49,807 bases of DNA from a virus. Positions 29,101-35,984 of this stretch are shown in pieces. The notes under the pieces were generated by a model. That model ran no database searches and had not been told where the DNA came from. It saw only the letters and a list, made by a program, of their open reading frames with translations. The stretch covers positions 1 to 49,807 of the IMG/VR virus record IMGVR_UViG_3300031974_000668; one strand, 5' to 3'. Every line of letters starts with the position of its first letter. Positions within the stretch are counted from its first letter, which is position 1. Made by a program: the position numbers and the translations under genes.

Positions 29101-31727
29101 TTTCTAATCAAACTGTTATAGATAATATGACTAACATTGACAAAGCTTTAGACAATGCTAGAGATATTAATGCAGAGCAAAAAGGTATAAGCATATATGA
29201 TTTTGATGATACACTAGCTTTTAGTGCTAGTAAAGTTATTGTTAAAATGCCAGATGGTACTACTAAAAAAATAACACCAGCTGAGTTTGCCGTGCAAGAT
29301 GAAAAATTAAAGTTTGATGGAGCTGAGTTTGACTTTAGCGAGTTTACTAAAGTGGTTAAAGGTAGACCAGGACCATTAGTTCCTAGGCTTAAAAAAGCAA
29401 TTGATAAGTTTGGTAATAAAAATATATTTGTTTTAACAGCTAGACCTCAAGCATCAGCAGAAGCTATACACGATTTCTTAAAAGGTATTGGATTAGAAAT
29501 ACCATTGGATAATATAACTGGTTTAGAAGATGGTACTCCTCAAGCTAAAGCAAACTGGGTTATAAGTAAAGCTGCTGAGGGTTATAATGATTTTTACTTT
29601 GTAGATGATTCAATTAAAAATGTTAAAGCTGTAGCAAAAGTACTAGATCAAGTTGATGTTAACTCTAAAGTTCAACAAGCTAAAATAAGATTTAGCAAAT
29701 CATTAGACGCAGACTTCAACAAAATGATTGAAGGTAAAACAGGTATTGGCGCTCAAAAAGAATACTCAGCTGCTAAAGCTCAAGTTGTAGGTGCTAGTAA
29801 AGGTAGGTTTAAATTCTTCATTCCTCCATCAGCTGATGATTTTGTAGGGTTAATGTATTCATTGTTAGGTAAAGGTAAAGAAGGTGATGCTCAAATGGCT
29901 TGGCTTAAAACACATTTACTTAATCCTTATGCTAGAGGTATGGCTAGTATTTCTAGAGATAGAATTGCTATGCAAAATGATTATAAAGCTCTTAAAAAAG
30001 AACTTGGTATTGTTCCTAAAAATTTAAGAAAGAAAATGCCTGGTGAAGATTTTACTATTGAGCAAGCTGTAAGAGTTTATATTTGGAATAAACAAGGCAT
30101 GAATATACCTGGTCTTTCAAAAACAGATTTAAAAGAATTAAATGATTTTATAACTAGTAGTAAAGACTTACAGATATTTGCCGACAACTTACTTAATATA
30201 TTAAAAGGAGAACAGTATGCTAAACCAAGAGCTGGTTGGTTAGCTGGAACTATAACAACTGATTTACTTGAAACATTAAATACTACTAAACGAGCAAAGT
30301 ATTTAGAAGAGTGGCAGAATAATGTTGACATTATATTTTCTGAAAAAAATATGAACAAGCTTGAGGCTGCTTTTGGTAAACCATATAGAGAAGCTTTAGA
30401 AAACATGCTACAAAGAATGAAGTCTGGTAGAAATAGAAACTTCTCTGGTGATAGTTTAACAGGTAAATTTACAGACTGGTTAACAAATAGTATTGGTACT
30501 ATAATGTTCTTTAATACTAGATCGGCACTACTTCAAACTATATCAGCTGTAAACTTTATAAACTTTAGTGATAATAACATACTAGCCGCTGGTCAAGCAT
30601 TTGCAAACCAAAAACAATTTTGGAAAGATTTTATGTTCTTAATGAACTCAGACTTTTTAAAAGAAAGAAGAGGTGGTTTAAGGTTTAACGTAAACGAAAG
30701 TGATATAGCAGATATGGCTAAGCAAGGTGGGCCAAGAGCTATTATATCTAAAATGTTAGAGTTTGGATTCTTACCTACGCAAATAGCTGATAGTTTTGCT
30801 ATTGCATCTGGTGGTGCATCAATGTATAGAAACAGAATTAAAACATATCTTAAACAGGGTATGGATCAGAAAGAAGCAGAGGAAAAAGCTTTCTTAGATT
30901 TTAGAGAAATAGCAGAAGAATCTCAGCAGTCTAGTAGACCTGATAGAATATCAATGCAGCAAGCTGGACCATTAGGTAGAATGATATTAGCATTTGGTAA
31001 CACACCTATGCAGTACAACAGATTGATAGGTAAAGCTATATCTGATCTTAGAAATAAAAGAGGTGATTGGAGAACTAATGTTTCTAAAATAATATATTAT
31101 GCGTTTGTACAAAACTTAATATTTACAGCTACACAACAAGCGTTGTTTGCTATTGGATTTGGAGACAGTGATGAAGAAGAAAAAGAAAAAGACGAAAAGA
31201 TGGTTAGCATTGCTAACAGTATGAGCGATACATTATTAAGAGGTTTAGGTTTTGGAGGTGCTGTAGTTTCTGTAGTTAAAAATGCTATACTAAGAGCTAA
31301 AAAAGAAAGTGAAAAGGATAGGCCTAACTATGAAAAGATAGCTTATGAAATTGGTAGGTTATCTCCACCTATATCTTCTAAGCTTTCAAGAATAAATCAA
31401 GCTGCTAGATCTTATCAATGGGACAAAGATAAAATGGAAACAATGGGATTTGATGTACAAAACCCAGCATTTTTAGCTGCTGCAAATGTTATATCGGCCG
31501 CAACAAACGTTCCAATAGATAGAGCAATAAGAAAAATGATAAACATAGACGATGCATTTACTCAAGACTTAATGATGTGGGAAAGACTTGCGTTGTTAGG
31601 GGGTTGGCAAGCGTGGGAAATAGGTATTGATAAAGATCCTGCGACTAAAAATAAAAATAAAGTTAAAACAAATAAACTTAAATTAAGATCTGGATTAAAA
31701 ATAAAAGGAATAAAACTAAAAAACTAG
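23193..31727 (+). CDS. Giant internal virion protein with HExxH and HAD-like domains
   Basis: The 2,844-residue single frame fills 8.5 kb and is probably ejected ahead of the DNA. Three regions are recognisable: a zinc-peptidase motif HELTH at 1079-1083; a HAD-type phosphohydrolase at about 2000-2145 (YDFDDT with Asp2003 and Asp2005, VLTARP at 2080-2085, FVDDS at 2136-2140); and a C-terminal third with hydrophobic segments near 2431-2460, 2632-2655 and 2677-2700. A further hydrophobic segment lies near 503-525. Between the motifs are long helical linkers. Such multi-domain late proteins form channels and carry effector activities into the host. The catalytic residues look intact, the substrates are unknown, and the peptidase call rests on the motif alone. 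Confidence 0.65.
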   Translation: MSNVYSLKSLVDQMESDGRSFEEIQSFIREYKRRQQSQPVPDIVGVTMEDVPLEEFVAPEKPQLRYINYPQKNKKTGVTEFKVLYEDEYNNIYKDQEDYPDTFEEYANGLNASIYNVEEIEQDIEPAMAGGFKKGTVDKTLEAYKKEVAELRESITPENFEREIIDYIFQPYISGQITPERDVDITELPLKERLLEAGRRTLAPPDRLPADLRILFDEKGKDNITIEDVQENYGEEIFNFINEKRRNSVTAITKKYKEDFDLTEEDAERLEFDSLPGELGVAAEQVSTYNKTVKARYRRDLAEAGFTDREIESLTTNMVPGQTYKIPTFEGERDVLDLGMSKAGKYSAKYPEYWGKKKYTLAKFDREAEVNRYITNSNKLYENYERDLQKQVAFVNQKSAPYIEQLKAIETELRVLYATGEAADNKTAIENLNRKKQEIVNNYHQSGIKKDQEVLNNNMQFALDYANQLEKTSEELDDLNLMMYSSKLNYDMFDRLLANLNRDILTIPVLAMTTAGSLTVGNLMDLFDPAGGNAKAMFNAGIDYYALASEKSKEFAPAMSITEVGSLGDFGAWSLNTIVDGAPSILAVLGPQAGARITTKALTKGLTTSAKDIAKKNIIQQTALKNASKLSLGLFFGMSGGGKFGELETSWRNAEENIKNLRAQIDNTNDLNLKQDLLQQLDYYEDAADSARWQRALTGAFYGGVEMFTERLGTLRYINGIQKVNKYSRRTGIQDTFVKGWTTSKYWKNRFKQFGYGTLQTGKNVGIETVEEIAAQMGQNMMDKVIMGNTKSIMEGVDIDLMSRSAMISLGLQSPQLLGNVNNIFQNELSTYRQVKQNRLDTTRLLEIEQQLEQNNLSRAEINLLQNEKKAIQDKLVLGGFMTYQKWGAMSKEEKLQYIQDREALNFKEQQYYQMISNPRFGEKGFRETLNSMEKEIIKDNEKLGEYLNNKKYKEYKEFTKNLEGTGKMLTNPTIAAANIDLYTAALELANHHYDGETIVLDSNQAIEDYINENNLDQTVADKIRNSNAFVYGDKMVINQPKIYGSIAGQMAITELGAIVNLQTESNFERFRAAISPLHELTHMEINSKKVFSDLFPEAKAAATSVIDVLGKQVQKGKLKEEVFNNIKNVLDKAYTDENGVVDVDEILTTLSESMIAGDITQSMFAEMYGMKYFLNGMFRKAFPKIASIVSPFKTANDMFNFVSNFVDKKTSYVRSAVMVPEEEKQTVQTSAAMDMMRELTNEELVEVIKSPSTSQAQRQAAENVLFDASGKIGLKAIGYDTRKGDISRENVLAEIQAEIVKRDLINKFTPVDPKTGEARTWSTYVGNQIGFEAPNIFEKAKTIAREGERIDRPEARQVAEEQVEPTREAPEVKPTIDIFTILPEEVRQEAQEEVDRKIKENNIDISDKELSFKELKQIAPYETLAKFFNIPVSRITNPKDNLRKGDNISEVQRYILKNIDRLINTRPQGNAETIQTQAFGGVKAKLEGGESTGLSRKFLNTEYDKVLDAQGKQVKINNNLQYKLRPGNRTRFLEASGITNNKVNPDFTPRSGESQFIKGVLEILARNMGLSSFGKYVNEQADAGVVEKPRAVKVRAKAAAGKAPLLKFSTPVFTGMADNWNNILATGKIKPIDLKTEEGRAEFKSWLLTEAPKYMTEAFMKNYGTFTGTTDGLTIEELGIVNGKYVEEGDKFLVTYFDESGKTRRLRDYAGNFAFLNNDEVEALINNIESFAKEDSDITAAVTRDTYTNIENKLNNKEFVDRQDKKIKGLFKIFQSFQQMMKDDKANIPFVAALLSSTSAYQGHFIRTSAPIRFYSVNRQGGITEEHTLPASMVAKYLFIQAANGTLNDKTFDGVRKNYFQGGLRKYDDKKLKGIGVDGRKYNYVAQAPEGWTLDQSIWLRYFNPNVANTRGGIDPNSIMLANNQTAAELLNLNVKGQPTTQAINKAEIKVAPKNNKKQPKISQFSKPVSNQTVIDNMTNIDKALDNARDINAEQKGISIYDFDDTLAFSASKVIVKMPDGTTKKITPAEFAVQDEKLKFDGAEFDFSEFTKVVKGRPGPLVPRLKKAIDKFGNKNIFVLTARPQASAEAIHDFLKGIGLEIPLDNITGLEDGTPQAKANWVISKAAEGYNDFYFVDDSIKNVKAVAKVLDQVDVNSKVQQAKIRFSKSLDADFNKMIEGKTGIGAQKEYSAAKAQVVGASKGRFKFFIPPSADDFVGLMYSLLGKGKEGDAQMAWLKTHLLNPYARGMASISRDRIAMQNDYKALKKELGIVPKNLRKKMPGEDFTIEQAVRVYIWNKQGMNIPGLSKTDLKELNDFITSSKDLQIFADNLLNILKGEQYAKPRAGWLAGTITTDLLETLNTTKRAKYLEEWQNNVDIIFSEKNMNKLEAAFGKPYREALENMLQRMKSGRNRNFSGDSLTGKFTDWLTNSIGTIMFFNTRSALLQTISAVNFINFSDNNILAAGQAFANQKQFWKDFMFLMNSDFLKERRGGLRFNVNESDIADMAKQGGPRAIISKMLEFGFLPTQIADSFAIASGGASMYRNRIKTYLKQGMDQKEAEEKAFLDFREIAEESQQSSRPDRISMQQAGPLGRMILAFGNTPMQYNRLIGKAISDLRNKRGDWRTNVSKIIYYAFVQNLIFTATQQALFAIGFGDSDEEEKEKDEKMVSIANSMSDTLLRGLGFGGAVVSVVKNAILRAKKESEKDRPNYEKIAYEIGRLSPPISSKLSRINQAARSYQWDKDKMETMGFDVQNPAFLAAANVISAATNVPIDRAIRKMINIDDAFTQDLMMWERLALLGGWQAWEIGIDKDPATKNKNKVKTNKLKLRSGLKIKGIKLKN

Positions 31728-31733
31728 CTATGC

Positions 31734-32057
31734 GTGAAAAAAATACTTGTCCTATTTGCGGTGGTACTTGTGGATTGTGCTAGTACACAATCAATAGGAA
31801 CTGATAAATACTATCACTTTGCGGCTGGAGCAGCTACAGAAGTGGTAGGACATAAAATGGATTTAACTCCTACAAGCGCTGCTTTTGCCGTAGGATTTGC
31901 AAAAGAATTATATGACTACGCTGACTATGGTAAATTTGATGCTAAAGATCTGTTAGCAACATGGTTAGGTGGGGTTGTTATTAACTATATAATAAAAGTA
32001 AAAAATGAAAGAAAAAATAAAAAAAGTAATAGACAAAATCCAAGAGGGTTGGAATAA
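31734..32057 (+). CDS. Small lipoprotein, YfiM-like
   Basis: The start is a GTG at 31734, six bases after the giant gene, giving 107 residues. The first 16 residues are a signal peptide (KKILVLFAVVLVDC), with Cys15 preceded by Asp, an imperfect lipobox. The mature part (DKYYHFAAGAATEVVGH, KELYDYADYGKFDAKDLLATWLGG) matches the short YfiM/DUF2279-type proteins of phages and bacteria, with an internal hydrophobic stretch. A membrane-anchored envelope protein is likely. It could serve as an outer-membrane partner in lysis or as an exclusion factor. Its last 53 bases overlap a 29-codon frame. Confidence 0.55.
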   Translation: MKKILVLFAVVLVDCASTQSIGTDKYYHFAAGAATEVVGHKMDLTPTSAAFAVGFAKELYDYADYGKFDAKDLLATWLGGVVINYIIKVKNERKNKKSNRQNPRGLE

Positions 32058-32094
32058 ATTATTATACAAACTAATGTTTAAAAAATACAAATAA
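32005..32094 (+). CDS. 29-residue basic peptide
   Basis: The frame encodes MKEKIKKVIDKIQEGWNKLL followed by YKLMFKKYK. It starts inside the lipoprotein gene in another frame and ends with a TAA that shares its last A with the ATG of the next gene (32094), exactly like the TAATG junctions elsewhere in the operon. The peptide is cationic and amphipathic and could bind membranes. Translation is likely from the coupling signal, but function is unknown. Confidence 0.5.
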   Translation: MKEKIKKVIDKIQEGWNKLLYKLMFKKYK

Positions 32095-33269
32095 TGAAAA
32101 AACTATTTACCATAACACTATTTTTATTTAGTTTAACTTTAAATTCTCAAAATATTTTTAAAGATTTATATAAAGATTTTTTAAAATATGGGACTATATA
32201 TATAGCTGGTGATATAGATAATCCTAAAGAAGAAGTAAAAGATTATTTCGTTAGAACAAATCCTAACGGTAATTTATATTCTGCACCTGTAGTAGTTGAT
32301 GGCACAGACTATTATGACTACGATTATAGATATGGTTTTGGTATACGTAAATTAGCTAGGTTTGATTACGAAGTAAAAGGTAAACAATACTACGATGGAA
32401 CAGAAAGCAACGTAGGTTTATCTGCCACTAACTCACCTGTAAAAGGTTTGGAATATGTATTTCATACTGAAAAAGAAAGATCTAGAGATGAAGTATTTAA
32501 AAACCATAGATACTTTATTAAACATAGTGGTAAAAACCACATGGTTAAATTAGAAAGTAGAGCACAAGGTAAAGTTGATTTTAAATATAAATCAGCAGAG
32601 ATTAGAGCTAAACTACCTATTGGTAAAAAGTTTAGCGTGTCTGCTGGAGCTATGTATCGTACACATGAAAGACCATATGGTTATAATCCAGTAGAAATAT
32701 GGTTAAACGAAACAAATGAGTTAGGGCAAATTGTAAATCCATGGTATACGCTAGGATTTATGTATGGCTATGACGATATATATTACACACAACAAGATCA
32801 ATTTGGAAACGAAATATCTGATTGGTATTGGATAGATGAAGAAGGTACTATCGTAGCTAATACTGATCTTGAATTTAGAGATACAGTATTTGCTGAATTA
32901 ATGAATCGATATAATCACGAAGTATGGGACGAACTAGATGCGTTTGGAGTATTATCTCCAGTGATCGGTTTTGACTACTACCATTATAAAAATAACTTCT
33001 GGCTTCACGCTTATGGTTCTTACTTACTACCATATCATAAATATGTTAAAGGCGATGAAGACTTTAGTTATTTAAATAGAAATAATTGGGGACTTGGAGG
33101 TTTAGTACAAGACTCAGAGTTAGAACAATGGGAGGATTATCAAGCTGGTATAGTGTTTGGATGGAAACTAAGTAAATCAATTGGTGTATTTGTTGAAGGT
33201 GAGTATACAAAATTTTGGGATAGTAAAATATACAACGGATCTGTAGGATTAAATATAACATTAAAATAA
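32094..33269 (+). CDS. Exported beta-barrel-like outer membrane protein
   Basis: The 391-residue protein has a clear Sec signal peptide (MKKLFTITLFLFSLTLNSQ). The mature part is rich in Tyr, Trp, Asp and Gly and in alternating amphipathic strands (KKFSVSAGAMYRTHERPYG; FWLHAYGSYLLPYHKY). It ends with a terminal strand (NGSVGLNITLK), which is the pattern of outer-membrane beta barrels, although the last residue is Lys rather than Phe. A phage-encoded barrel could block receptors for superinfecting phages or help disrupt the envelope. I know of no exact family. It sits in the middle of the exported cassette, coupled to the peptide before it. Confidence 0.5.
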   Translation: MKKLFTITLFLFSLTLNSQNIFKDLYKDFLKYGTIYIAGDIDNPKEEVKDYFVRTNPNGNLYSAPVVVDGTDYYDYDYRYGFGIRKLARFDYEVKGKQYYDGTESNVGLSATNSPVKGLEYVFHTEKERSRDEVFKNHRYFIKHSGKNHMVKLESRAQGKVDFKYKSAEIRAKLPIGKKFSVSAGAMYRTHERPYGYNPVEIWLNETNELGQIVNPWYTLGFMYGYDDIYYTQQDQFGNEISDWYWIDEEGTIVANTDLEFRDTVFAELMNRYNHEVWDELDAFGVLSPVIGFDYYHYKNNFWLHAYGSYLLPYHKYVKGDEDFSYLNRNNWGLGGLVQDSELEQWEDYQAGIVFGWKLSKSIGVFVEGEYTKFWDSKIYNGSVGLNITLK

Positions 33270-33270
33270 A

Positions 33271-33558
33271 ATGGCAAAACAAATAGGTGAAGATACTAAA
33301 GTAACGTTAGATTTAAAAACAATAGGACTAATTATTGGAGGAGCAGTTTCAATAGCAACGCTTTATTTTGCATTACAAGCTGATATAGCTCTTGCTAAAG
33401 AACTACCAGCACCTGTTATTGACAGAGTTGAATATGATTTAAAAGATGAATTAATTCGTCAAACAATTATGGATACTCAAGAAGATGTAGAAGAAATAAA
33501 AGAAACTATAGAAAAAATCGACGAACGTTTGTACGAGTTACAACAAAGAGGTAGATAA
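33271..33558 (+). CDS. Single-pass membrane coiled-coil protein, possible i-spanin
   Basis: The 95-residue protein has one N-terminal transmembrane segment (TIGLIIGGAVSIATLYFAL, about 17-36) and a long charged helical tail with heptads (MDTQEDVEEIKETIEKIDER). It has the topology of an inner-membrane spanin, which bridges to an outer-membrane lipoprotein and fuses the membranes at the end of lysis. The neighbouring lipoprotein at 31734 could be its partner. It starts one base after the barrel gene and ends one base before the next gene. Spanin identity is inferred from topology and context only. Confidence 0.45.
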   Translation: MAKQIGEDTKVTLDLKTIGLIIGGAVSIATLYFALQADIALAKELPAPVIDRVEYDLKDELIRQTIMDTQEDVEEIKETIEKIDERLYELQQRGR

Positions 33559-33559
33559 T

Positions 33560-33958
33560 ATGAAATACTTAAATATAATTTTATTATTAATATCGTTTAA
33601 CATGTCTGCTCAAGAGTGGATTACTGATAATAATTTTGATAATAAAATAAATGAAAGACAAGCTTTTGGTGATGATCAGACAAAGCCTGTAATTGTAGAG
33701 TTTTATGCTAAGTTTAACGATGCAAATAAATTTGAGCAGTGGTCAGAATTAAAAGACGTTATATATTATAGAGCAGATATAGCTGCGTGCCCAGCTGCTA
33801 AAAAGAAATATAAGGTACGTATGGCGCCGACATTAATTATATTTAAAGATGGTATTAAAGAAACCGTTTTTAAAGCAGGACTAGACTTAATGTTACCGGC
33901 AGATTTAAATGAAATACAAGAAGCAGTTAATGAGGTGAATACTGCAAGTCAATTTTAA
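33560..33958 (+). CDS. Exported thioredoxin-fold protein lacking CxxC
   Basis: The 132-residue protein has a signal peptide ending near residue 17 (FNMSAQ). The mature part follows the thioredoxin fold: PVIVEFYAKF (strand and the place where CxxC should be), YYRADIAACPAAKKKYKVR, and RMAPTLIIFKDG with the conserved cis-proline (Pro90). The usual CxxC after FYA is replaced by KFNDANKF, so it cannot perform ordinary disulfide exchange. It may bind peptides or act as a structural fold in the periplasm. It closes the exported cassette and is cotranscribed with its neighbours. Confidence 0.6.
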   Translation: MKYLNIILLLISFNMSAQEWITDNNFDNKINERQAFGDDQTKPVIVEFYAKFNDANKFEQWSELKDVIYYRADIAACPAAKKKYKVRMAPTLIIFKDGIKETVFKAGLDLMLPADLNEIQEAVNEVNTASQF

Positions 33959-33962
33959 TCAA

Positions 33963-34112
33963 ATGAAAAAAAGAAAATTAAACAGCACAAACCCTAAATA
34001 TTATAAAGTTAAAGAAGAAGAAGTTAAAGAGCGTAAAGAGTTAATAGCTACTATACGTAAAGGTAGAAAGCGTAACATAAGAGTTTATGCTGTGTTTAGT
34101 GAAACAGAATAA
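33963..34112 (+). CDS. Unknown 49-residue basic protein
   Basis: The frame from the ATG at 33963 to the TAA at 34110 codes for a highly basic protein (MKKRKLNSTNPKYYKVKEEE, later TIRKGRKRNIRVYAVFSETE). It fits exactly between the thioredoxin-like gene (4 bases away) and the endolysin (1 base away), a gap that would otherwise be unusually long here. Composition suggests a nucleic-acid or membrane-surface binding role, but there is no recognised family. Confidence 0.5.
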   Translation: MKKRKLNSTNPKYYKVKEEEVKERKELIATIRKGRKRNIRVYAVFSETE

Positions 34113-34113
34113 T

Positions 34114-34575
34114 ATGAGAATAAGTGATCACATAACCTATGCTGAAGCAATACATTCTAATACAGCAAAGAGAAAAGGAATAGACAATACACCTAATCCA
34201 AATCAAATAGAAGCTATGAAGTTATTAGCTGAAAAAGTATTTGAACCATTGCGTGAGTGGGTTGGTGGACCTATAAAAGTTAATTCTTTTTTTAGATCAG
34301 CTGATTTAAACGAAGCTATAGGAGGATCAAAAACTTCTCAGCATTGTAAAGGTCAAGCAATTGATGTTGATGATGTCTATGGTTATAAAACTAACGCAGA
34401 GATGTATCATTGGATAAAAGAAAACTTAAACTTCGACCAAATGATATGGGAGTTTGGTACTGATACACAACCTAATTGGGTACATATATCATATGTATCT
34501 GAAGAAGATAATAGAAACAGATGTTTAAAAGCCTATAAAGATGATATGGGTAGAACTAAATACAAAACAATATGA
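34114..34575 (+). CDS. Endolysin, peptidase M15-like (D-Ala/L-Ala-D-Glu peptidase fold)
   Basis: The ATG at 34114 gives 153 residues. A longer frame from 34087 would lie within the 49-residue gene and is unlikely. Zinc ligands typical of the M15/hedgehog fold are visible: His77 and Asp84 in SQHCKGQAIDVD, and His124 in NWVHISY. Glu113 in IWEFG is the likely catalytic base, and VNSFFRS supplies the conserved Arg61. The enzyme cuts peptide bonds in peptidoglycan. It lacks a signal peptide and should depend on the holin. The stop overlaps the next start (ATGA). Confidence 0.8.
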   Translation: MRISDHITYAEAIHSNTAKRKGIDNTPNPNQIEAMKLLAEKVFEPLREWVGGPIKVNSFFRSADLNEAIGGSKTSQHCKGQAIDVDDVYGYKTNAEMYHWIKENLNFDQMIWEFGTDTQPNWVHISYVSEEDNRNRCLKAYKDDMGRTKYKTI

Positions 34576-35336
34576 GTACAGATATTAAAAGTTTAGTAAA
34601 AAGATATACAAAATTTTTTTCAAGACAACCAGAACTAGCACCTGACAAACCTATGTCTGAGGTACAAGCGACATATGATAGTAATATATCTTATGCAAAA
34701 GATCTTTTAGATAAAGGTAAACTTACTCCAGAAAATTATCAAAGCTTTGTAGAAGAAGAACAGGGTATGGTACAAGACTGGAAAGATAGAAAAAAGAAAC
34801 AAGTTAGCAGTATTCCTTTTAAAAAAAAAGATGAAGACCAAAAGAAGTATGAAAAATTATTTGAAAAGGTAAAACAAAAAAGCGAAAAAGAATATGCTAA
34901 TATAGATAACGATACTTTAGTACAAAGGTTTTCTAACAATATCGCTGGTTTACCACCAAATGCAGACAACGTTACTTTTAATAGTGGTACTGGGCAATAT
35001 ACAGGAAGCTATATAAGAAATAAAGAGGAAGTAAAAAAAAGTGGTGGGCTTTTGCAAAAAAGAGATTTTGAACCACACAAAATGTATAAAGATGGTAAGG
35101 CTGTGATGGCTAATACATACCAAGAGCATTTATCATTAGGTGAAAAAGGATATGATCACTCAGCTGTACCTTTTAAAATGGTTCCTGAAACACCTTTGTT
35201 TGGTAAGATTAGCGAGCCTTGTAAAGCCGCTGCTAAAAAAAAGTTTGATGTTTGGCCTAGCGCTTATGCTTCTGGTTGGGGTGTAAGATGTACTAAAGCT
35301 GGTGGACCAAGTAAAATGGGTAAAAAGAAAAAGTAA
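34572..35336 (+). CDS. Lysine-rich protein with VWPSAYASGW motif
   Basis: The 254-residue protein is basic, with a helical N-terminal half and a C-terminal signature, CKAAAKKKFDVWPSAYASGW, followed by GVRCTKAGG and a poly-Lys end. This kind of tail occurs in small uncharacterised phage proteins, sometimes listed as DUF5872-type. There is no enzyme motif, signal or membrane segment. Expression is coupled to the endolysin through an ATGA overlap and to the next gene through TAATG. It may be a virion-packaged, DNA-binding accessory, but this is inference. Confidence 0.48.
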   Translation: MSTDIKSLVKRYTKFFSRQPELAPDKPMSEVQATYDSNISYAKDLLDKGKLTPENYQSFVEEEQGMVQDWKDRKKKQVSSIPFKKKDEDQKKYEKLFEKVKQKSEKEYANIDNDTLVQRFSNNIAGLPPNADNVTFNSGTGQYTGSYIRNKEEVKKSGGLLQKRDFEPHKMYKDGKAVMANTYQEHLSLGEKGYDHSAVPFKMVPETPLFGKISEPCKAAAKKKFDVWPSAYASGWGVRCTKAGGPSKMGKKKK

Positions 35337-35617
35337 TGATATATTCTGGCAACTCTCCATTCATGAAAAAGAAAAGCAAAGTAAAGGGTGGAGGAACTAA
35401 AAAGGTTTGTTTACCTGCTGCTAAAGTAAGATCAATGAGTAAAGCTGAAAAAGAAAAAGTTGTTCGAGCTAAAGAGTCTGCTGGTAAAAAAGGAAAGTAT
35501 AAGAGATCAAGCAAGTCTAATGTTAAAGGCGCTCGTAAAAAAGGAGCTACATTACGTGATTGGTTTGAAAAAGAAAATTGGATTAACGTTAAAACAGGAG
35601 AGCCTTGCGGCAAATAA
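35336..35617 (+). CDS. Basic 93-residue protein with WFEKENWINVKTGEPCG motif
   Basis: The protein has about 27 Lys/Arg in 93 residues. A motif KVCLPAAKVRSMSKAEK leads into a C-terminal LRDWFEKENWINVKTGEPCG, seen in small uncharacterised phage proteins. The two Cys (in VCLP and PCG) and the Trp pair may form a compact fold. It sits between two other basic proteins. The three together look like a set of DNA-binding or virion accessory proteins. The function is not known. Confidence 0.48.
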   Translation: MIYSGNSPFMKKKSKVKGGGTKKVCLPAAKVRSMSKAEKEKVVRAKESAGKKGKYKRSSKSNVKGARKKGATLRDWFEKENWINVKTGEPCGK

Positions 35618-35621
35618 TATT

Positions 35622-35906
35622 ATGGCATATCAACTACCACCAATTTTAAAAGTAGATAAGTCTACTTTAAAATGTAATAAACCTAGAAAAACACCTGGTC
35701 ACAAAACTAAATCACACATAGTTAAAGCTTGTGAAGGAGGTAAAGAAAAGATAATTAGATTTGGTCAGCAAGGAGTAAGCACTGCTGGTAAAAAGCAAGA
35801 TGCTAAATCAAAAGCAAGACGTAAGAGCTTTAAAGCTCGTCATGCTAAAAATATTAAGAAAGGTAAAATGTCTGCAGCGTATTGGGCAGATAAAGTAAAA
35901 TGGTAA
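35622..35906 (+). CDS. Basic 94-residue protein with SAAYWADKVKW C-terminus
   Basis: The ATG at 35622 gives MAYQLPPILKVDKSTLKC, and the C-terminal half reads RRKSFKARHAKNIKKGKMS followed by AAYWADKVKW. This ending is frequent in small basic phage proteins of unknown role. A longer frame beginning at 35460 would lie inside the preceding gene and is unlikely. This is the last gene before the terminator at 35956. High charge suggests nucleic-acid binding. Confidence 0.5.
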   Translation: MAYQLPPILKVDKSTLKCNKPRKTPGHKTKSHIVKACEGGKEKIIRFGQQGVSTAGKKQDAKSKARRKSFKARHAKNIKKGKMSAAYWADKVKW

Positions 35907-35955
35907 GGAACAAAAAATAAATGGGCGTACCATACCCAAATGTTCCTGTAACCAA

Positions 35956-35984
35956 GGGAGGCTTAATCGGCCTCCCTTTTTTTT
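35956..35984 (+). terminator. Strong terminator ending the late arm
   Basis: GGGAGGC (35956-35962) pairs with GCCTCCC (35970-35976), with a 7-base loop and then eight T (35977-35984). It lies between convergent genes. The nrdA stop codon is inside the T run, so the - strand transcript runs into the same element, although its own T tract is weak. Confidence 0.85.

Noticed and set aside
31730-31783. 17-codon frame with CPICGGTCGLC, zinc-ribbon-like
   Set aside because: It is the shifted reading of the lipoprotein signal peptide. It is too short and has no downstream coupling, so the cysteines probably arise from Val/Leu-coding triplets.
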